Assembly: GCA_965644295.1 (NCBI GenBank)
Contig: CBFFRP010000150.1
Location: forward strand, 62,001 to 126,000
DNA from: Paraphysomonas bandaiensis
Taxonomy: Eukaryota; Chrysophyceae
DNA length: 64,000 bases
Direction of reading: 5' to 3'
A model generated the notes under the pieces. The model was not told where the DNA came from, ran no database searches, and worked only from the letters and a program-made list of their open reading frames with translations. Both the position numbers and the translations under genes were made by a program. This document shows, piece by piece, positions 36,301 through 46,855 of this stretch. How positions within the stretch are numbered: position 1 is the stretch's first letter; each line of letters begins with the position of its first letter.

Positions 36301-39300
36301 GCTTGAGAGTGAGTTGGCATCTGTGAATGCTGTTGTTGCATCGAAAGATAGTGCTGATAGCGAGAAGCAGCGTCGCATAGAAGAGCTTGAGAGTGAGTTG
36401 GCATCTGTGAATGCTGTTGTTGCATCGAAAGATAGTGCTGATAGCGAGAAGCAGCGTCGCATAGAAGAGCTTGAGAGTGAGTTAGCATCTGTGAATGCTG
36501 CTGTTGCCAGTGCTGATAGCGAGAAGCAGCGTCGCATAGAAGAGCTTGAGAGTGAGTTGGCATCTGTGAATGCTGTTGTTGCATCGAAAGATAGTGCTGA
36601 TAGCGATAAGCAGCGTCGCATAGAAGAGCTTGAGAGTGAGTTGGCATCTGTGAATGCTGTTGTTGCATCGAAAGATAGTGCTGATAGCGATAAGCAGCGT
36701 CGCATAGAAGAGCTTGAGAGTGAGTTAGCATCTGTGAATGCTGCTGTTGCCAGTGCTGATAGCGAGAAGCAGCGTCGCATAGAAGAGCTTGAGAGTGAGT
36801 TGGCATCTGTGAATGCTGTTGTTGCATCGAAAGATAGTGCTGATAGCGAGAAGCAGCGTCGCACAGAAGAGCTTGAGAGTGAGTTGGCATCTGTGAATGC
36901 TGTTGTTGCATCGAAAGATAGTGCTGATAGCGATAAACAGTGTGGTATAGAAGAGCTTGAGAGTGAGTTGGCATCTGTGAATGCTGTTGTTGCATCGAAA
37001 GATAGTGCTGATAGCGAGAAGCAGCGTCGCATAGAAGAGCTTGAGAGTGAGTTGGCATCTGTGAATGCTGTTGTTGCATCGAAAGATAGTGCTGATAGCG
37101 AGAAGCAGCGTCGCATAGAAGAGCTTGAGAGTGAGCTGGCATCTGTGAATGCTGCTGTTGCCAGTGCTGATAGCGAGAAGCAGCGTCGCATAGAAGAGCT
37201 TGAGAGTGAGTTGGCATCTGTGAATGCTGTTGTTGCATCGAAAGATAGTGCTGATAGCGATAAGCAGCGTCGCATAGAAGAGCTTGAGAGTGAGTTGGCA
37301 TCTGTGAATGCTGTTGTTGCATCGAAAGATAGTGCTGATAGCGATAAGCAGCGTCGCATAGAAGAGCTTGAGAGTGAGTTAGCATCTGTGAATGCTGCTG
37401 TTGCCAGTGCTGATAGCGAGAAGCAGCGTCGCATAGAAGAGCTTGAGAGTGAGTTGGCATCTGTGAATGCTGTTGTTGCATCGAAAGATAGTGCTGATAG
37501 CGAGAAGCAGCGTCGCACAGAAGAGCTTGAGAGTGAGCTGGCATCTGTGAATGCTGTTGTTGCATCGAAAGATAGTGCTGATAGCGATAAACAGTGTGGT
37601 ATAGAAGAGCTTGAGAGTGAGTTGGCATCTGTGAATGCTGTTGTTGCATCGAAAGATAGTGCTGATAGCGAGAAGCAGCGTCGCATAGAAGAGCTTGAGA
37701 GTGAGTTGGCATCTGTGAATGCTGTTGTTGCATCGAAAGATAGTGCTGATAGCGAGAAGCAGCGTCGCATAGAAGAGCTTGAGAGTGAGCTGGCATCTGT
37801 GAATGCTGTTGTTGCATCAAAAGATAGTGCTGATAGCGAGAAGCAGCGTCGCATAGAAGAGCTTGAGAGTGAGTTGGCATCTGTGAATGCTGTTGTTGCA
37901 TCGAAAGATAGTGCTGATAGCGAGAAGCAGCGTCGCATAGAAGAGCTTGAGAGTGAGTTGGCATCTGTGAATGCTGTTGTTGCATCGAAAGATAGTGCTG
38001 ATAGCGAGAAGCAGCGTCGCATAGAAGAGCTTGAGAGTGAGCTGGCATCTGTGAATGCTGCTGTTGCCAGTGCTGATAGCGAGAAGCAGCGTCGCATAGA
38101 AGAGCTTGAGAGTGAGTTGGCATCTGTGAATGCTGTTGTTGCATCGAAAGATAGTGCTGATAGCGATAAGCAGCGTCGCATAGAAGAGCTTGAGAGTGAG
38201 TTGGCATCTGTGAATGCTGTTGTTGCATCGAAAGATAGTGCTGATAGCGATAAGCAGCGTCGCATAGAAGAGCTTGAGAGTGAGTTAGCATCTGTGAATG
38301 CTGCTGTTGCCAGTGCTGATAGCGAGAAGCAGCGTCGCATAGAAGAGCTTGAGAGTGAGTTGGCATCTGTGAATGCTGTTGTTGCATCGAAAGATAGTGC
38401 TGATAGCGAGAAGCAGCGTCGCACAGAAGAGCTTGAGAGTGAGCTGGCATCTGTGAATGCTGTTGTTGCATCGAAAGATAGTGCTGATAGCGATAAACAG
38501 TGTGGTATAGAAGAGCTTGAGAGTGAGTTGGCATCTGTGAATGCTGTTGTTGCATCGAAAGATAGTGCTGATAGCGAGAAGCAGCGTCGCATAGAAGAGC
38601 TTGAGAGTGAGTTGGCATCTGTGAATGCTGTTGTTGCATCGAAAGATAGTGCTGATAGCGAGAAGCAGCGTCGCATAGAAGAGCTTGAGAGTGAGCTGGC
38701 ATCTGTGAATGCTGTTGTTGCATCAAAAGATAGTGCTGATAGCGAGAAGCAGCGTCGCATAGAAGAGCTTGAGAGTGAGTTGGCATCTGTGAATGCTGTT
38801 GTTGCATCGAAAGATAGTGCTGATAGCGAGAAGCAGCGTCGCATAGAAGAGCTTGAGAGTGAGCTGGCATCTGTGAATGCTGTTGTTGCATCGAAAGATA
38901 GTGCTGATAGCGAGAAGCAGCGTCGCATAGAAGAGCTTGAGAGTGAGCTGGCATCTGTGAATGCTGTTGTTGCATCGAAAGATAGTGCTGATAGCGAGAA
39001 GCAGCGTCGCACAGAAGAGCTTGAGAGTGAGCTGGCATCTGTGAATGCTGTTGTTGCATCGAAAGATAGTGCTGATAGCGATAAACAGTGTGGTATAGAA
39101 GAGCTTGAGAGTGAGTTGGCGTTATTGACTGAAACACTTGCGTCAAAAGTGAGTGCTGATAGTGAGAAGCGATGTCGCATAGAAGATCTTGAGAGAGAAT
39201 TGGCCATGTTGACTGAAACACTTGCGTCTAGAGAAAAAGCTGATGAGGAAAAGCGACGTTATATGGATGAACTAGAGAGCGAATTAGCGTCTGTGAGTGC

Positions 39301-40947
39301 AACAATTGCATTGAATGATAGCGCTGATAGCGAAATTCAGTGTTATGTTGATGAACTTGAGAGTGAATTGGCATCTGAGAATGCCGTTGCTGTGTCGAAG
39401 GATAGTCCTCATGTTGATGAGCTGGAAAGTGATTTGGTATCAGGGAACGTGCCTAATGTGCCAATGGGTAATTCCGAAAGCGCTAGTATATGTCATGTGG
39501 CAGAGTTTGAGGCTGAGATGCCGCTAGGGAATTTAGTGGTAACATCCAGTGATCGTGTTGATGATGAGAATCCTTGTCTTATGACTGAAGTTGGGAGTGA
39601 TAAATCATTAGATTCAGTGAAAGCCGTCTATCAAAAGATGGGACCTGTCGAAACAAGTGGTGGCGAGCAGGGGGTGGAGAGTTTACAGGCTGAAGGGAAA
39701 CAATTTACTAAGCTATCAGAAGAGACGGAAGCAGACCATGTGTCAGTAGCCAGTGATACCAGTGTATGTACCTCGATAATGAGTAGTGATGAGGTGGGTA
39801 TGGTGTGAGTATAGTTGTACTACACTTTCTCAGAGTAGCTTAAACTTATTCGTTTTTACATTTTTCGCACGTAACGTATCAAATATATGTAGAGTTGGGT
39901 GGAGTATCGTGAAAGGCACGCCCTCCCTCCGTATGGTTTATTCTCTCCAGTCGTAGACCATCTTATGCAGAGCTGGACCTCAGATGCCGACAAGGTAGAT
40001 TTTTGCAGTATATTTGGTGACTCAGATCCTTTTTATGTGACCATTGTGGACAGATGAAATATCTGTTGTCATGGATTGAATGCCTCTCTTCCCCTCTCCC
40101 GGAAAAGTTCCCTATGGGGCTAAGACTTTCACAGTTGACTCCAGTGATCCGGTACGTAAGAGAAGAGCGATATCTTTTGATCGATGTTTACTCCTCTGCA
40201 GGGACGGGTTTTTGATGCTGCTCCTTCCAATTATTCGTGACATGTCAATACGACCTGTGATAGTTTATTGTCGAGTGAGCCCTCATCCAATGGACAAGCC
40301 GGCACCTACCGAGGAATTGTTCGACATCCGCGTCAAGCTGATTCGATGCCGTGCTGATGCCGTGCCCAAGACGCAGAAGCATATTAAAAACCCAGCATCT
40401 TGTGTTGCCATGTCTTCTCCTGCACTTTCAGTTGAACAAAATCGGATAGCTGTAGACAATGTCGCGCCAGTCAAGACTACAGGTAATGTTTCTTGTCCAG
40501 AAAAAGATTCAAGTGCAGAGATGAAACCTGAATCGTTAGCTTCGTCGGAGACGGAAGGGAAGGCTGGTGTGGGTAGAAATGATCCTCCAGTTGCCTCGGG
40601 ATCTGCGCTTTCCTTCGGGGCTTTCTTCCGCCCCTTTTACCCGACGAGGCCCTCGCAGGATAATTTACCTCAGCCAGTCGAGAGTTTGGTATGTCATGTG
40701 CTTGCTGTTCCTATTGTTGCTTCCGTGTGTTCGAGTTAGTGCTTAATGCCATGAATATCTTTCACAGGAGGAGGTACAGACAGAGCCAAATGAAAGAGTT
40801 GGATGTGATGTGACACAGTCTCCTCCAGAAAATGAGAAGGATGTGTCGGTGAAATCACCGGGACAACTTAGTAGTTCAGGAAATGCTCGACCTGCTGTAG
40901 ATAGAATTAGCGCACGGCTTGCAAGTCTTAGAAATTCTAAAACATAG
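33377..40947 (+). CDS. Giant coiled-coil protein with ~64 near-identical 28-residue repeats
   Basis: Five exons (33377-39802, 39893-39994, 40054-40151, 40202-40688, 40768-40947) give 2430 residues in phase. The ~115-residue N-terminal region is non-repetitive and helical. Residues ~118-1915 consist of a 28-residue unit (consensus core 'RRIEELESELASVNAVVASK', then DSADSEKQ) repeated about 64 times; about ten units are 25 residues long, lacking three residues. Twenty-eight is four heptads, and Leu/Ile/Val spacing fits a long parallel coiled coil. Degenerate repeats ('LLTETLASKVSADSEK') lead into an acidic tail. The last exons encode a non-repetitive globular-looking segment (ALPPYGLFSPVVDHLMQSW, then LLSWIECLSSPLPEKFP and 'DGFLMLLLPIIRD') and a polar C-terminus. 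A structural rod (cytoskeletal, ciliary or Golgi tether) is plausible but unproven. Stopping at the TGA at 39806 would lose a clearly coding downstream region; I prefer splicing at 39803. Confidence 0.85.
33733..39120 (+). repeat. Coding tandem array of 84-bp units
   Basis: About 64 units of 84 bp (some 75 bp), nearly identical at the DNA level including synonymous sites. Variants recur in blocks: the pair RRTEELE... then DKQCGIEELE appears four times (near 36863, 37516, 38424 and 39012), which indicates higher-order duplication of blocks of several hundred bp. The antisense frame also lacks stops across the array (33634-39207) as a by-product of the repeat. Confidence 0.97.
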
Positions 40948-41244
40948 GAAGTATTTGTACATATGCATCAGTTTGGAGACTAGAAGTTCAGGTATGGCAG
41001 TGCAAGGAATTACAACTGTAGTGATGGTGGGAACTAATAAGTCATAACGGTTATATATTTTCACTGTATCAAGTTACTATATATAAAATATAGTGATTGT
41101 AATATTTTCGACCTACGGATTATTCAGAAGTGATTCCGTGTCTAACTGCTTCACAATTAGATTGAAAATGTCAGTAGTGAATGTATGATTATTAGCAAAA
41201 TAAGAGTGTAAGAGTTAGAACTAATGCAGCCAAACAATTTAGCT
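40948..41244. other. Intergenic spacer
   Basis: AT-rich 3' flank of the giant gene; no feature seen. Confidence 0.4.
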
Positions 41245-41579
41245 AACTAGCAATTCATTAACTCTGATATCCTACTATCTAGCGCTACGAAAGTTGCTTG
41301 TGCGTCACCGCAAGCCGCACCAAGGTGCAACCACTTTCGCTCTATCACTCAAAGGAAACACAGTAATCAAACAGAATGTTGATATACCTGACATCTCATG
41401 ACTTCAGGATTTTTGAGTCCTCAAGGTGAATAGCCCTGGTGCTTGACTTCAGCAAGCAGCCCAATACCCATGATGCACTTAAGGTTGGCCATTCCACATT
41501 ATCTACTGACTACGTATGCGGCTCACGTTAGTTTCCCCCAGAACACCACGAAGGGTGCGAGTCCGACTTTATTGAGGGA
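41245..41579 (-). repeat. Dispersed repeat copy, inverted
   Basis: Reverse-complement copy of the family described at 25350, ending at CCCTCAATAAAGTCGGACTC when read on the minus strand. It lacks the GTGTGGTACAAGGGACAC block (internal deletion) but keeps the hairpin (41288-41339). Confidence 0.85.
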
Positions 41580-41783
41580 GAATAAAATGTTTACGTTTTC
41601 TTTCTGAAACTTCCACAAAATATAAGAACCCACATAGAGACAAAATCTAGCATAACTGCGTATAATATATTTTACCTAAATAATTTTGCCTAACCAGTTA
41701 CTGCCTGTCTCGTATTATCATGCACTTTTCATTTCTATAATTCGATAAATCTACCATCTGATCTAAACCATGCTGACATTTTT

Positions 41784-42546
41784 CCTTCAACAAAGTCGGT
41801 CTCGCACCTTTGTGGTCTTCTGAGGGATAAAAGTACCGGAGATATTTCTCCGGGAAACTAACGTGAGCCGCATATATAAAGTCGAGGTAATACCAAAACC
41901 TGGTTTTTGATGTAAAACCTAGCAGAACGTCGTGATCTTTTTATGAGAAGAAATGATGATCCACTACCTGCGGATGATCCTCCACCTACTAGTAATGTGC
42001 CCCCAGCGGCTGTTGCCACGTCGTTTCCGAGCATAGGTACTAATACTACTGTAAGTAGTAGTGGTAAAGATAGCTATATGCGTATGCAAGGTATCCAAAA
42101 TCAGGCTATTCGGTTGGAGCGTTTGCAGTCTCAAGCGAGGCAGATGTAGCTATATGAGAATATGATATGACAAAACACAAGTAGCAGGGCCAACTTGTAA
42201 CGCAATAAATACTGCTAATAACAACTATACTTGCGACTTTTTCTTTATATTTAACCTCTCAGATACAAATTACAGTAAAATAATAACTCAATACTTAGAT
42301 ATGAAACCTGGTGAAATTGCTTTACCAGGTTGTGGTATTACCTCGACATATATAGTCCGCATACAATGTTCTGCCCAATCATAGCCGTATGCTTGTGTGG
42401 TACAAGGGAGACTAATAAGTGTCTGTTGTGTAGACGTCTTTAGAGGCATTAATTAATTAACAGGTATCCGGGAATAGGTCCACCTTAAGGGCATCAGGGG
42501 TATTGGGATGCCTGCTTAAGTCAAGCACCCGGGCTGTTCACTTAAG
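41784..42546 (+). repeat. Dispersed repeat copy interrupted by a smaller element
   Basis: The left part (41784-41880) runs from CTTCAACAAAGTCGG to GAGCCGCATATATA. The family sequence resumes at 42348 (ATATATAGTCCGCAT, GTGTGGTACAAGGGAGACTA, TGTGTAGACGTCTT) and runs to about 42546. The intervening 467 bp is a separate insertion. Confidence 0.85.
41881..42347. mobile_element. 467-bp nested element with ~24-bp terminal inverted repeats
   Basis: The left end GTCGAGGTAATACCAAAACC (41881 on) and the right end (42324-42347) are inverted copies matching at 23 of 24 positions. Flanking host DNA reads CATATATA on both sides (with two extra A at the left junction), a candidate 8-bp target duplication. 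Inside, 41943-42149 is an open frame of 68 codons (begins MRRNDDPLPADDPPP, ends LERLQSQARQM) with G/C-rich, protein-like composition unlike the rest of the element. No transposase is present, so it is non-autonomous. The TIR plus captured coding-like segment resembles Mutator-like elements, but this is an inference. Confidence 0.75.
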
Positions 42547-43249
42547 CAAACATTATGCAAACGTGGGAATTTTACGATATTTTGGGAAATTTAGGAGTAT
42601 TTACACTATTTAAGTATAAGTGTTAATAAAGAAATTGTTCTATTTGTCTATATTTATACTCTATGCGCATAGACTGAAGTCAGCATTTTGGAAGGAACAG
42701 GGCCAAAACAAAGTACGGACTCGACCTGAACAAGGCCAAATGCTCAGACTGTGGTCAAGTGCTTTCGCCTTGATTTGATGAAATATATTTGTCTCGACTG
42801 TCCTCATAACTCAGTATCTCAGACACAAAAAATCGTCTCTTCGAAAGAGGTTACGGGAGCTACAACGCGACACGACGCTCCCAATTTGGAGTGCTGCTAT
42901 TTCTAATCGTATCTCCAATTAATAGGGCTAGGAACACATCCCTGTCGCAGGTTATAATGTGCTTTGTTGGATAATGACCTACCGCTGAATTTAGGTCTGG
43001 GTCTATTGAAATCTTGTTAAGTGATTTTACCAGGCTTATCATCCGAGTGTTTAATACATATTATTTTACTATTTTACTTATACTGCTTAACGCTTCAAAT
43101 TTATTTCTTGTGCACAATATGCTTCTTTGAAGACACTTCCAAGAACGACATGTATATTAACTTATAAACACTTCAGATAATAAAAACCTGTCTACTTATC
43201 TCACCACTACAAACACTGCAAAAATTGAATTCATACTGACATACACCCT
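42547..43249. other. Intergenic region
   Basis: No gene recognised; short open frames only. Confidence 0.4.
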
Positions 43250-43720
43250 CAACAAAGTCGGACTCGCACCTTTTCGTGGTGTTCTGGGGGATAAGTACCG
43301 GAGAGATTCTCTCTGGGAAACTAACGTGAGCCGCAAACATAGTCAGCAGATATTCTTCTGCCCACTCATAGCCGAATGCTTGTGTGGTACAAGGGACACC
43401 AATAAGTGTCACTTGTGTAGACGTCTTTGGGCCCTGACGAATAAACAGGCATCCGGAAATGGACCCACCTCAAGGGCATCCGGGACAGGGCCCACCTGAA
43501 GGGTAACCGGAGTCAAGCATCCGGGATGTTCACCTTAAGAACTCAGAACGGAAGTGGTTGCACCTTGGTGCTTGCGGCGACGCACAAGCAGCTTTCGTAG
43601 CGTTAAATAGTAGGATAATTTGTACTGACTTGTTACAGGTAGAGGTCTAACTAGTATGTCTAGCATTCATCTAGCTACTAAATCGGTGCAGGTTTTTAAC
43701 GCCTATTGCTAAATAAAAGA
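43250..43720 (+). repeat. Dispersed repeat copy, near complete
   Basis: Runs from CCCTCAACAAAGTCGGACTC to the CGCCTATTGCT end. Contains a local duplication of the CCACCTCAAGGGCATCCGGG segment and the hairpin at 43549-43596 with a GCGA loop. Confidence 0.85.
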
Positions 43721-44150
43721 CTTTCAATATACTGACATACAGAAGAACTCAAGGTGTTAGATCTGAGAATATATGAAAACACGAATATAAGTACAACAAT
43801 TTATTTTAAATTTTGGTTTATTTATTGAACCAACGTTATGAACAGTGGAAGTGAGATGGGAAAGTAAGTGATTTGCTAACCTTTAAGGTGTCAAGCCGAT
43901 AGCTTTCTAGCTGTACTTACAAGTTATAAATTTACCCTTAGTATTTACCCGAAGATATATATATTTGTGGATATATAGTACGCTATATTGATTATGAAAC
44001 TTTAACCATTAGAAGTTGACAACATCGAGCAAACATTGATTTGCAAACTGCAATACCTCACTCCGAGAATCTACATAGAAATAGCAGACATCTGAAGCCT
44101 AATAACTGCATGCTCTGAAAAAAAACGCAGCAAAGCCCTATTCTTACACA
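43721..44150. other. Intergenic spacer
   Basis: AT-rich 3' flank of the exchanger gene; no feature recognised. Confidence 0.4.
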
Positions 44151-46172
44151 TTAACAAGCAATATCTTCAGTGAGGTACACTCTAAGAATATCTTGTGCGA
44201 CAAATACCACGTATAAAACGAACATTGCCCCACCCAGAAAATAACTCATTTTCCACCCGGATAACACAATAGATACCACCACGGCTGCGACCATTCCAAG
44301 GAGAACAATGACTGATATAAACAAGTTCCCTGCGCCAACTACCACTGGGCAATCCATAATAATGTTGAATAGCATCCAGGGGACGGGAAGTCCCACACAG
44401 ACATCAAAAATATTACTGCCAATGGATGACGATACAGCCATGTCTCCCTTACCCGCTTTGGCTACTACCACTGAGGATAGAAGGTCAGGGATACTCGTCC
44501 CTGCAGCCAGCACAGTCAGGCCCATTACCACTGATGGTACACCAATAGTCGCCCCGATAGTCTCTATCCAGTTAACCACAACATAGGAGTATGCACCAAT
44601 CCATGCGACGGACATAGCGAACTGGTAGTAGCTCCATCCCCCATTTCCAGGAATGCGCACATCCTTCACACCAGCAGTGCATGCCAGCGTCCAGGTGATA
44701 GGTGCCAAAAAGAGATACATCGCATTCGCTCTGAAAGATGCCTTGGGGAAATCCAGAAGCTCTCCCCATATCCCTTCCGCTGACTCGGCAGCAATTTCAG
44801 CATCGTGTTGTTTCTCCTTCCAGAAGTTCGAATTTTCGAACCAAGTGCTGAACTCCGCGTATGTTATCTTGTTGTTGTTCTCTATGCCGCCAAATTTCAT
44901 AGTAGCTTCCTCCAATTGTTGGGATGAGTAATGAACGCCAAGATGCGATAAAAGAGTCCCCAATTGATTCAGAGTTATATATCCTGTCTTCCCCTCATCT
45001 AACTCGTCGAATACGCGCTTTTCCTCATTCTTGAGACGCTCTTCAGATTTCACATACCAGACGGTAAACTCCGAAAAATCAACATTCCCATTGCTATCAA
45101 TGTCCAGTTCCTTCATTACGTGGTCTACATGCTCATCTGTGACCTCTATTGATCCATCATATAACTCTATCAAGAGCTTCTTTATCTCTGGTGCCTCGAG
45201 AGATCCTGACCCATCAGTATCTAGCTTATCGAAAACAGCCTTAACATCACCTTTGATTACTTTGACACAATGTACAGCCGCGGTATCAAATACGGACCGT
45301 TCTTGAGTCAAAAGTTGCACAAATCCCGCCCTGAAATGGGAAGGAAAGAGGAAGGACCCTCGACGATGCGCATCCTCTTCTTCCAGTAAAGATTCATCCT
45401 CAATTGCTGCAACCTTGTTGCGGTCATTCCAGTAATTAAAGAGATCTTCATTGTAGGCCATAATCGTGCAATAAACTAAGTACAACCCAAAGAGAAAGGC
45501 GGCCTCCCATCCCTCTATAATTCCTGGAGAGTTTATGCCAAACACAACCGCCACCATTACCAAACAGACAGTGTAACAGAAGCAATCCCTTGCTAGGGGC
45601 CAACCCGTTAGTTGCAAAGGAGAGAGCTCCTTAGGGGTGAATAGAACACAGCAAGCTATCACGAATAGCACATTAAATACTGCAGATCCCACAATTGTCC
45701 CGAATCCGACATCTGACCCTTGAAATGTACCAATTAGAGAGGTTGCTAGCTCAGGGGCAGAGCCACCAGCAGCCATCAAAGTCGCCCCAGCAACATCATC
45801 ACTCATTTTCCACGATCCAGCAATCTCTTCCAACGCAGGAACAAAGAACTCATCACATACAATAGCAAGAGCAACAAATAGATAAATTGAACCAATGATA
45901 TAGCCAATAATTAACTCTGTTGGATTGGCTCCTTGTGGACATCCTGCTGTATCATCATCCTTATCATCATTGACACTACATAGACCACTTCGTAACTCTC
46001 TTCTTACTCCATATTGATGATTTTCATTCGTAGATATATGAGTAGTGGTGTTATATAATATATATATACTTATAACAGCCATAGCATACATACATATCCC
46101 TGATATCCATTTACTGAGCTTGATATGCTGTCTTCTGACCTTTGATTTATCTCCAAGAACACGTCTTAACAT
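44151..46172 (-). CDS. K+-dependent Na+/Ca2+ exchanger (SLC24/NCKX-like) with EF-hands in the central loop
   Basis: Intronless, 673 residues. The alpha-1 repeat reads 'DDVAGATLMAAGGSAPELAT' followed by 'GTIVGSAVFNVLFVI', and the alpha-2 repeat reads 'MGLTVLAAGTSIPDLLSSVV' with 'GDMAVSSSIGSNIFDVCVGL'; the paired acidic residues and the GSNIFD motif are typical of NCKX. About eleven hydrophobic segments are present, including an N-terminal one (signal-anchor-like). Between the halves lies a long hydrophilic loop with EF-hands: 'DTDGSGSLEAPE' and 'DIDSNGNVDFSE' are canonical; 'DEGKTGYITLNQ' and 'GIENNNKITYAE' are degenerate. The protein should export Ca2+ against Na+ (and K+), with the EF-hands probably sensing cytosolic Ca2+. 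Animal NCKX proteins lack EF-hands; plant NCL-type exchangers have them. It is head-to-head with the annexin gene. Confidence 0.92.
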   Translation of the reverse strand: MLRRVLGDKSKVRRQHIKLSKWISGICMYAMAVISIYILYNTTTHISTNENHQYGVRRELRSGLCSVNDDKDDDTAGCPQGANPTELIIGYIIGSIYLFVALAIVCDEFFVPALEEIAGSWKMSDDVAGATLMAAGGSAPELATSLIGTFQGSDVGFGTIVGSAVFNVLFVIACCVLFTPKELSPLQLTGWPLARDCFCYTVCLVMVAVVFGINSPGIIEGWEAAFLFGLYLVYCTIMAYNEDLFNYWNDRNKVAAIEDESLLEEEDAHRRGSFLFPSHFRAGFVQLLTQERSVFDTAAVHCVKVIKGDVKAVFDKLDTDGSGSLEAPEIKKLLIELYDGSIEVTDEHVDHVMKELDIDSNGNVDFSEFTVWYVKSEERLKNEEKRVFDELDEGKTGYITLNQLGTLLSHLGVHYSSQQLEEATMKFGGIENNNKITYAEFSTWFENSNFWKEKQHDAEIAAESAEGIWGELLDFPKASFRANAMYLFLAPITWTLACTAGVKDVRIPGNGGWSYYQFAMSVAWIGAYSYVVVNWIETIGATIGVPSVVMGLTVLAAGTSIPDLLSSVVVAKAGKGDMAVSSSIGSNIFDVCVGLPVPWMLFNIIMDCPVVVGAGNLFISVIVLLGMVAAVVVSIVLSGWKMSYFLGGAMFVLYVVFVAQDILRVYLTEDIAC

Positions 46173-46855
46173 GATATGAATTACTTATATGTGATCTATT
46201 ACATAACTTGTGATTCTAGTATATATTTCTATCATACTATAGTAGCATATGTGTATGTGTGATGATGCCATCATACCATGTTTAGCTGCTCACTCTCTAT
46301 AGATATGCATGTATGTATGTACGTATGTATGTATGTATGCATGTATGTATGTATACAACGTAGACAAGAACATGTGGAGGAATTTAACAACCGTTGCTAC
46401 CATATGGTAGTGTATATGGGATATACATACTCCTACATGTTGCAAAAAATGAAAGTGGGACAAACATCTACTTCATAGGAGTGCTCACATACGTATGTGA
46501 AAAAGTATATTGTTTTGTACTATTGTATTGGTGTAGATGTACTATTGTATTCTGTGTATGTATACTCTCCCCTGTATGTATAGAAATCAGGATTCTTTTT
46601 TTTTTAGAGAATATTTTTTTCAGTATTTCGATAGAAAAGAAAATGCATGTTCTTTAGGATACTTTGCTGTGCTTGTTTGTATTGAAGAGTTCATAGTGTA
46701 CATACATACATACACATACATACATACATACACATACAGTAGCAGCATATATATGTATATATATATGAGTGTTACGACTGCATTGTGTCATAAGATTCAA
46801 TTCAATAATAAGACATCTTACAAAAACCATATTGAAATAAAATCCATTTAAAACA
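46173..46855. promoter_or_regulatory. Shared 5' region of exchanger and annexin genes, with tetranucleotide tracts
   Basis: A 683-bp head-to-head spacer holding a (GTAT)n-type tract at about 46306-46352 and a (CATA)n-type tract at about 46700-46738. Several open frames here are artefacts of simple sequence. Confidence 0.4.

Noticed and set aside
33634-39207. Antisense open frame of 1857 codons (Ser/Leu-rich) opposite the giant coiled-coil gene, and shorter Gln/His-rich frames
   Set aside because: The 84-bp unit is a multiple of three and happens to lack stops in these frames, so repetition alone makes them long. They disappear outside the array and have no start, splice or domain signals.
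43173-43412. A peptide containing TTQAFGYEWAEEYLLT, similar to one readable at 61672-61800, suggesting a conserved protein in the dispersed repeat
   Set aside because: Other copies carry stops and frameshifts in this frame, and no copy extends it; the similarity just reflects DNA identity between copies.
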